A stretch of DNA of 18,630 nt, taken from the NCBI GenBank assembly GCA_023391725.1, contig JAEWAH010000023.1:1-18630 (forward strand). The letters are read 5' to 3'. The notes beneath the pieces are model-generated. The model did no database searches. It had not been told where the DNA came from and saw only the letters and a list, made by a program, of their open reading frames with translations. This document shows, piece after piece, positions 14,567 through 18,630 of the stretch. This stretch comes from Bacillota bacterium. Lineage in GTDB: Bacteria; Bacillota; Clostridia; Christensenellales; Aristaeellaceae. A program made the position numbers and the translations under genes. Numbering within the stretch: position 1 is the first letter of the stretch; each line of letters opens with the position of its first letter.

Positions 14567-15655
14567 CTATTTTATTGGTATCGGCAGGAGCACGCCGTCA
14601 ACGGACAGGTAGATGGTATCGGCATATTTTCCGTTAGCAGAATACTCAATGTAATAATCAATTTCCAAATCTCCGTTATCCAATCGGATGAAATGCCTGA
14701 TCCCGCCGGATTCTCCTCTGCTCAGATCCTCACCCGCCTCATTTGTCAGCCCCATGGGACAAAAGCGGAAATCAAGATCAAGAAACTTATCATTCGACCA
14801 ATCTACAGGTCCTTCAGGGGCTATGTCCTCCGGTACCAGCACCGTATATCCGAAAAATGCGTTGACAGGCGAAAAGTGCAGGTCGGTGAATGTAACGGTG
14901 CAGCCGTTTACCTGATATGGCGGGGGCAGCGGTCTTATCCACTTCCTTTCATCCGGCGCGGGCAGTGTGAAGGAAAAGGCGTCTAATTTGTTCCCCGTCA
15001 GGTCATTGATATCAATGGAAATATCAAGCGATCCTTGTGGGCGCAGGAACTTATAAGTATTCAGGACAGCACCGTCCAGTCGCTCACCTCCGTATTCCAG
15101 GATGCTGTCCACCAGATATTCATATTCCCCGGGCGCCTCGCCGGCCCGGTAGTCATAGCCCCACAGGCGTACCTGCTGCCCGTTGACGTTGATCGTTCCG
15201 TGGTAAAACTGCAGATCCAGACCCGCTCGGATCAAAAGCGCCTGAGCTGCCGCTGCTGCGTTCGCGTCCGCGGACAGGCCTGTGCCTTCCGGAGGCTTTA
15301 AAGGCGCCGCTGAAAACAAAATTTGAAGCACACGCCCGTCATAATACGCTTCCTTAACGCGCAGCTTGACCCCGGAAAGCGTTTTCTCCGCCAGATCAGC
15401 TGCCACCAGTGCTTGTGCCTCGGCCGGCAACGAATCATAACGCGGATCTCTGTCAAAGTTCAATATCCCAAGGTGCGTCACCGCCGCCAGCGCAGCTCCT
15501 GCCAGAAGCGGAAGCAGGCCAAGCAGCGCGACCAGCGTCAGTACCCTCCTGGGCCGCGCAGCCTTTTCTGACAGGTTGGCCGATGTGCCGATCAGCGCTT
15601 CGTGGCATTCCCGGGGAATCGCCGGATAGGCGTTCTTCAAATCGTTAAGCTTCAT
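14567..15655 (-). CDS. Putative membrane anti-sigma factor
   Basis: This 362-residue single-pass membrane protein is encoded directly after an ECF sigma gene. A short cytoplasmic N-terminus (MKLNDLKNAYPAIPRECHEAL...) precedes one transmembrane helix (about 39-60), then about 300 residues outside the membrane, rich in beta-strand-like segments. This layout, and an N-terminus of the type AYxxIPxxxHEAL, resembles the DUF4179-like anti-sigma proteins of Firmicutes, but I do not recognise the extracytoplasmic part. The start is ATG 15655, overlapping the sigma stop as ATGA, which implies translational coupling; GGAGG lies upstream. The partner is inferred to be the adjacent sigma factor, with the outer domain as sensor. 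No zinc-finger HxxxCxxC motif is seen, so it is not a ZAS-type anti-sigma. Confidence 0.72.
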   Translation of the reverse strand: MKLNDLKNAYPAIPRECHEALIGTSANLSEKAARPRRVLTLVALLGLLPLLAGAALAAVTHLGILNFDRDPRYDSLPAEAQALVAADLAEKTLSGVKLRVKEAYYDGRVLQILFSAAPLKPPEGTGLSADANAAAAAQALLIRAGLDLQFYHGTINVNGQQVRLWGYDYRAGEAPGEYEYLVDSILEYGGERLDGAVLNTYKFLRPQGSLDISIDINDLTGNKLDAFSFTLPAPDERKWIRPLPPPYQVNGCTVTFTDLHFSPVNAFFGYTVLVPEDIAPEGPVDWSNDKFLDLDFRFCPMGLTNEAGEDLSRGESGGIRHFIRLDNGDLEIDYYIEYSANGKYADTIYLSVDGVLLPIPIK

Positions 15656-16131
15656 CGTTCCTCGTCCTCCCATTCATCTTCCAAGGCAAGCTTCAATGAT
15701 TGCCGTGCCTGATACAGCCGCCCCCTCAACGTGCTTTCCGTCAGGCGGAGCATGGATGCCACTTCTTTTAACGAATAGCCTTCCATGTAGTGCAGCACCA
15801 CAGGCAGGCGCTGCTTTTCCGGCAACCGGTCCAGCGCTTCCCGGACGGAGGAGTCGGGGGCGTCAGTCACCGCCTCCGCCTTCACCTGCGAAAACAGTAT
15901 GTACTTTCTTTGCCTTCGCCGCATGGCCTTGCAAACATTGATCAAGATCCTGGTCAGCCAGGTGGCAAACAGGCTTTCATCTCGCAGCGTATGCCGGGAC
16001 GCCCAGGCGCGCATCACGGCTTCCTGCAAGGCGTCCTTGCAGTCCTCGTTGCTGTTAAGCAAAGACCGGGCAACCCGGTAAAGCGTCTGCTCCCTGGCTT
16101 CCACTTGCAACGCGAATGCGTGCTTATTCAT
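15652..16131 (-). CDS. ECF-type RNA polymerase sigma factor
   Basis: This is an extracytoplasmic-function sigma-70 family factor of 159 residues. The start is ATG 16131, with AAGGAAGG 6 nt upstream; an ATG 13 codons earlier is less supported. Region 2 (about 5-75) contains LYRVARSLLNSNEDCKDALQEAVMRAW and FATWLTRILINVC, the typical ECF core-binding and -10 recognition segments. Region 4 (about 96-148) has LDRLPEKQRLPVVLHYMEGYSLKEVASMLRLTESTLRGRLYQAR, the -35-binding helix-turn-helix. It is of the SigV/SigW-like kind paired with a membrane anti-sigma. Autoregulation from an upstream promoter is likely but I cannot point to the site with certainty; TTGATA near 16201 is only a possible vegetative -35. 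Neighbouring wall-hydrolase genes suggest an envelope-stress role, an inference from context. Confidence 0.92.
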   Translation of the reverse strand: MNKHAFALQVEAREQTLYRVARSLLNSNEDCKDALQEAVMRAWASRHTLRDESLFATWLTRILINVCKAMRRRQRKYILFSQVKAEAVTDAPDSSVREALDRLPEKQRLPVVLHYMEGYSLKEVASMLRLTESTLRGRLYQARQSLKLALEDEWEDEER

Positions 16132-16202
16132 TCGATGCCTTCCTTGCGGAATTTTTTCCATGTAATGCATTACGCCTATTAGATAGCATAATCCTGGAAA
16201 AT

Positions 16203-16240
16203 ATCAAAAAGGCCTGCATTTTTTCTGCGGGCCTTTTGAT
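16203..16240 (-). terminator. Terminator after the amidase gene
   Basis: On the minus strand AAAAGGCCCGCA pairs with TGCAGGCCTTTT around an A-rich loop, followed by TTGATATTTT. It separates the amidase gene from the sigma/anti-sigma operon. Confidence 0.8.
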
Positions 16241-16263
16241 GAAAGATACCTGATACACCAATT

Positions 16264-17088
16264 CTATTTTGAAGGTTGTTGCTGCGCCTGCCCCTCCTGC
16301 CTTCTAGCCAGTTCCAGATACTCCACCGCTCCCTTGGCCAGCGCCTGGGCGATTTTCTCCTGATAGTCGGCGTTCAGCAGCTTCTTCTCTTCGGAAGCGT
16401 TGGAGATAAAACCGCATTCCACCAGCACCGAAGGGATATCCAGCGTAAGAATGAAGTAGTCCCCACTGGAAGCTGCCCGCTTTATTCTAGGCTCCAGGCC
16501 TTCGATGAGGGCGCTTTGCATCACCCCCGCCAGCAGACGTCCGTTTTCCTTTTCTTTCCGGTAAAACACTTGGGGACCGGTGGAACTGCTGTTGCGGTAT
16601 TCGTTCATATGGATGCTAATGAGCATGGTGGTCCCCTCATCCTTAGCCAGTTGTATGCGCCGTTCCATGTCCTGGCGCTTTTTCGTCATGCCCACAGGGG
16701 CCACCTCGTCGCACAGCGCGTAATCCGCGGTGCGTGTGAGAAACACCTTGGCCCCCAATTCCTCCAGCGCACTGGCAGTCTTTTGGGCCACGGACATATT
16801 GATGACCTTTTCCCAAATACCGCTCTGCCGAGCCTTTGCGCCGCCGTCATACCCGCCGTGGCCCGGATCCACGCAGATCACCTGACCCGCGAGGGGCAGC
16901 GCCTCGCTGCTTGCGGCCGCATCCTGAGCGGGGAGGGCGGGCATGGCCGGGCGAGGCGGATTAGGCCTGTTCCCCAGCGGCGCAAGCTCCTGTACTCCTA
17001 TCATCAAGGCCAGGAAGGCCGCGCACAGCCCCAGGGTTATCAGGCGGCTTTTTACAAAACCATGACGCCGTTCCGCCACATTATCCAC
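16264..17088 (-). CDS. cwlD: N-acetylmuramoyl-L-alanine amidase, CwlD-like (Amidase_3)
   Basis: This zinc amidase cuts the bond between N-acetylmuramic acid and L-alanine in peptidoglycan. Its zinc and catalytic residues are His77 (VDPGHGGYDGG), Glu93 (IWEKVIN), His160 (ISIHMNE) and Glu224 (VLVECGFISN). An N-terminal membrane anchor (about 14-34) and a short Pro/Ala linker precede the single amidase domain, the layout of CwlD, which in spore formers makes muramic delta-lactam in cortex. With no spore gene alongside, a general cell-wall role is also possible, so the symbol is tentative. The start is uncertain: GTG 17088 has AAGGG only 2 nt upstream, and GTG at 17079 (residue 4) is an alternative. 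A perfect DnaA box (17081-17089) covers this start. A terminator follows the gene. Confidence 0.87.
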   Translation of the reverse strand: MDNVAERRHGFVKSRLITLGLCAAFLALMIGVQELAPLGNRPNPPRPAMPALPAQDAAASSEALPLAGQVICVDPGHGGYDGGAKARQSGIWEKVINMSVAQKTASALEELGAKVFLTRTADYALCDEVAPVGMTKKRQDMERRIQLAKDEGTTMLISIHMNEYRNSSSTGPQVFYRKEKENGRLLAGVMQSALIEGLEPRIKRAASSGDYFILTLDIPSVLVECGFISNASEEKKLLNADYQEKIAQALAKGAVEYLELARRQEGQAQQQPSK

Positions 17089-17089
17089 A
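17081..17089. promoter_or_regulatory. DnaA box at the start of the amidase gene
   Basis: TTATCCACA is a perfect consensus DnaA box. It overlaps the predicted GTG start codon and lies 225 bp left of the main cluster. Confidence 0.55.
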
Positions 17090-17170
17090 TCCCTTCGCGG
17101 ATTATCCTATGCCCTCACATCCCCCGCTATGTCCGCATGAACATGCGCGCTCCAATGTATACGGAGGATG

Positions 17171-17265
17171 AATGCATAAAAACCATCCGCGCAGGGTTCC
17201 CGAAAAATAACTGTTTCTCGCGCTTTTCAGACAAAGGTACGCGAAGCGGCTCGGTTTTATGCATT
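17171..17265. other. Candidate structured RNA or DNA fold
   Basis: AATGCATAAAAACC (17171-17184) is complementary to GGTTTTATGCATT (17253-17265) with one bulged A. CCGC (17187-17190) can pair with GCGG (17246-17249), and TCGCG (17218-17222) with CGCGA (17240-17244). Nested pairing over 95 nt suggests a folded element. No known RNA family is recognised, strand is undetermined, and no convincing promoter is seen. The rest of 17089-17313 shows nothing else that I can assign. Confidence 0.35.
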
Positions 17266-17313
17266 GCATATGCCGCTTATTCGTGCGCGTATATACTGAT
17301 AAAAGCACAAGGA

Positions 17314-17450
17314 TTGTCCACGCCCACATTTCCACACTGTCCACAGGGTTATCCACAGTTTTCCACGGGAAAAGCCTTGATTTTTGGCCCTGTGGCCAAA
17401 AGTCCTGTGGAAAACCCGGCTCCAAGAACGATTTTTCCACCTGTGGAGAC
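17314..17450. promoter_or_regulatory. DnaA-box cluster (candidate replication origin or DnaA-binding region)
   Basis: Within 137 bp lie forward boxes TTGTCCACG (17314), CTGTCCACA (17337), perfect TTATCCACA (17349), TTTTCCACG (17359) and TTTTCCACC (17433). Reverse boxes are TGTGGCCAA (17391), TGTGGAAAA (17406) and TGTGGAGAC (17442). ATTTCCACA (17328) is a weaker one. Both orientations are present, as in bacterial origins. A moderately AT-rich stretch (17459-17490, ATACTTCTTACATGATTATT) follows. dnaA itself is not in the window. The rpsF-ssb-rpsR operon is close to oriC in Bacillus and many Firmicutes, which supports origin proximity. Genes to the right (rpsR, ssb) run toward the cluster, which is unusual for an origin at this exact place, so a secondary DnaA-binding cluster is a real alternative. 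Confidence 0.6.
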
Positions 17451-17595
17451 AGCCTCACATACTTCTTACATGATTATTACAAGCCTGTTTATGGGTTCGA
17501 CAAAGGGTCATCATTTCGTTGGAAAAGGGCTAAAAATGTCGGAAAAATGTCGTGCGGTTTGGCTTAAAAAGGTGCCTGTTTCTGCCGAAGGCCAG
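17451..17595. other. Non-coding spacer right of the DnaA boxes
   Basis: No gene is supported. There is a short direct repeat ATGTCG-GAAAA-ATGTCG (about 17537-17553) and an A/T-richer start; nothing else is recognised. Confidence 0.4.
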
Positions 17596-17880
17596 GGCCG
17601 AGCTGCCTAAGTCTTAAGGCACACGTCGCTATACGCCAACCACCCCGTCCGGCTTTGCCGTCCACCCCTCCTCTGGAGGGGAATGGAAACGGCTTCCCCG
17701 GGGGAGCAACGAGGGGACGCCGCAGCGTCCCCTCGTTTAGAAATCGTCTCCACCGGCTTTGCCAGTGGGACGGGGGTTTGCGGAGCAAACATTCCTTACA
17801 CGATTTCCTGGCCGTGAGCTGCACCGTCCAAGCGAAGCGAAGGACGGTGCAAAAGCTCACAAGGAAATCGTGCAAAGGTC
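17596..17880. repeat. Composite intergenic repeat element
   Basis: This non-coding mosaic contains the block 17637-17684, shared with 8005-8049; the hairpin block 17698-17738, shared with 10424-10463; and a long three-step inverted repeat, 17799-17872. The last pairs CACGATTTCCT with AGGAAATCGTG, GTGAGCT with AGCTCAC and GCACCGTCC with GGACGGTGC, around an AAGCGAAGCGAA loop. No transposase is present. It looks like a nest of non-autonomous repeats. Confidence 0.65.
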
Positions 17881-17918
17881 AAAAAAAGCCCGTCCTACGC
17901 ATAGGACGGGCTTTTTTT
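17881..17918. terminator. Bidirectional terminator after rpsR
   Basis: A perfect 17-bp stem (17881-17897 with 17902-17918, loop CGCA) has seven A on one side and seven T on the other. It ends the rpsR transcript six bases past its stop and would also stop plus-strand transcripts. Confidence 0.93.
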
Positions 17919-17924
17919 GAAACG

Positions 17925-18179
17925 TTAGTCGACTGTAAAAGGCAGCAAGGCGATGGCACGGGCGCGCTTGATGGCCTCGGACAGTTGACGCTGATGCTTG
18001 GCGCAGTTGCCGCTCATACGGCGGGGCAAGATCTTGCCGCGCTCGTTGGTGAAGCGGCGCAGACGGTTGACGTCTTTGTAATCGATGAATTCGATTTTAT
18101 CTACGCAAAAGGCGCACACCTTCCGCCGGGGCTTGCGACCCCGGGGGCGGGCCCTTTTCTCGCCACGATCTTCAGACAT
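17925..18179 (-). CDS. rpsR: Ribosomal protein bS18
   Basis: This is a small-subunit ribosomal protein on the 30S platform, binding next to bS6. The 84 residues include a basic N-terminal tail (RARPRGRKPRRK) and the family core DYKDVNRLRRFTNERGKILPRRMSGNCAKHQRQLSEAIKRARAIALLPF. Cys22 and Cys25 (CAFC) with the CAKH Cys/His pair form a zinc ribbon, so this is the zinc-containing (C+) form. GAAGGAGG lies 7 nt before the ATG. The gene starts 24 bp after the ssb stop, in the conserved order (rpsF)-ssb-rpsR, and ends at a strong terminator. Confidence 0.97.
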   Translation of the reverse strand: MSEDRGEKRARPRGRKPRRKVCAFCVDKIEFIDYKDVNRLRRFTNERGKILPRRMSGNCAKHQRQLSEAIKRARAIALLPFTVD

Positions 18180-18203
18180 GGGTGTTCCTCCTTCATGTTT
18201 CCG

Positions 18204-18623
18204 TTAAAACGGTAGCTCGTCCTCATCCACCTGGGTAAAACCGCCGGCGCTGGAGTTGTCCATGCCGGAGCCGGAAGAAACACGGCCTTCGCCGTCTTCG
18301 CCCCTGGGGGAGAGAAATTCGATGTCGTCAGCAGTTACGTCCAGGGAGGCCCTGGTTGTGCCATCCTTGCCTTCATAGGTGGACACGGAAATGCTTCCCG
18401 TGACGCCGACCTTGCGCCCTTTGACCAGATACTTCTGGCAAAGCTCGCCCAGCTGCCGCCAGGCGGTGATGCGGAAAAAATCCGCCTCGGGCTGGTTCGC
18501 GGCGCCTTGGGCGCTGCGGCGGCGGTTCACTGCGATCGTGAAGGAGCACACGTTGATTCCGGTGGAAGTTGTGCGCATTTCGGGATCGCGGGTGAGGTTG
18601 CCAATCAGGATGACTTTGTTCAT
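18204..18623 (-). CDS. ssb: Single-stranded DNA-binding protein
   Basis: SSB coats single-stranded DNA in replication, recombination and repair and recruits partners through its C-terminal tip. The 139 residues comprise an OB-fold (about 1-105: MNKVILIGNLTRDPEMR, FTIAVNR, DFFRITAWRQLGELCQKYLVKGRKVGVTGSI, TADDIEFL), a short Gly/Ser-rich linker, and the acidic tip DEDELPF that binds partner proteins. It is shorter than most housekeeping SSBs (about 160-180) because the linker is short. The ATG is seven bases from the window edge, so its ribosome binding site and the expected rpsF upstream cannot be seen. Together with rpsR it forms the usual operon. Confidence 0.96.
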   Translation of the reverse strand: MNKVILIGNLTRDPEMRTTSTGINVCSFTIAVNRRRSAQGAANQPEADFFRITAWRQLGELCQKYLVKGRKVGVTGSISVSTYEGKDGTTRASLDVTADDIEFLSPRGEDGEGRVSSGSGMDNSSAGGFTQVDEDELPF

Positions 18624-18630
18624 CTCACGT

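Noticed and set aside
17102..17458. 118-codon minus-strand frame upstream of the amidase gene
   Set aside because: It runs through the DnaA boxes, has no family features, and its codons are explained by the box repeats.
16276..17610. 444-codon open frame on the plus strand over the amidase gene and DnaA boxes
   Set aside because: It is antisense to the amidase gene with no recognisable domain or ribosome binding site; GC-rich DNA produces such frames.
17655..18215. 186-codon plus-strand frame across the repeat mosaic and rpsR
   Set aside because: Half is repeat DNA with a strong terminator inside it, and half is antisense to rpsR.
1..18630. CRISPR array, tRNA, rRNA, phage or transposase genes
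   Set aside because: I looked for regularly spaced direct repeats, cloverleaf-type sequences and transposase/integrase motifs and saw none; the repeats present are palindromic intergenic blocks.

Overview
The window looks like a piece of a Clostridia-type (Firmicutes/Bacillota) chromosome. Coding regions are GC-rich. Genes have strong AGGAGG-type ribosome binding sites, -35/-10 promoters are of the housekeeping type, and terminators are hairpin plus T-run. The gene content fits: VanW-type cell-wall protein, CwlD-like amidase, EndoQ-type PHP protein, AraM/EgsA-type dehydrogenase, short aconitase, and a zinc-ribbon S18 next to ssb. I cannot name the genus. A gut or other anaerobic Clostridia lineage is a guess from gene content and from the modular palindromic repeats between genes.

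Layout. Positions 1-3557 (+): the 3' part of larC (nickel-pincer cofactor synthesis, His-rich), a terminator, then a promoter and a three-gene run: Fe-S aldo/keto reductase, Imm-5-like protein and DJ-1/PfpI protein. Positions 3558-6218 (-): a promoter, a VOC protein, an EndoQ-like PHP endonuclease, and directly behind it a UvrD helicase remnant that has lost motifs I-III and carries an in-frame stop. Positions 6219-10310 (+): sn-glycerol-1-phosphate dehydrogenase and a 643-residue aconitase. They are separated by a repeat-rich spacer; the aconitase has a clear promoter and a perfect operator-like inverted repeat. Positions 10482-13257 (-): CHAP/peptidoglycan-binding protein, SfsA and VanW/SH3 protein, largely envelope functions. 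Positions 13403-14514 (+): class II fructose-bisphosphate aldolase with promoter and terminator. Positions 14567-17088 (-): putative anti-sigma factor, ECF sigma factor, and N-acetylmuramoyl-L-alanine amidase. Positions 17089-17924: an 836-bp non-coding region with a dense DnaA-box cluster, a candidate folded RNA and a composite palindromic repeat. Positions 17925-18623 (-): rpsR and ssb, the usual rpsF-ssb-rpsR operon cut by the window edge.

How genes relate. Most units are short independent operons. The envelope theme (CHAP hydrolase, VanW, CwlD-like amidase, ECF sigma/anti-sigma pair) recurs through the right half. Central carbon enzymes (aconitase, aldolase, G1P dehydrogenase) each have their own control region.

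The observations most worth following are the DnaA-box cluster between rpsR and the amidase gene, the decayed EndoQ-UvrD fusion, the aconitase operator, the palindrome abutting the vanW -10 box, and the shared mosaic repeats. I did not find a clear new multi-gene system. The non-coding region at 17089-17924 is the best place to look for something undescribed.
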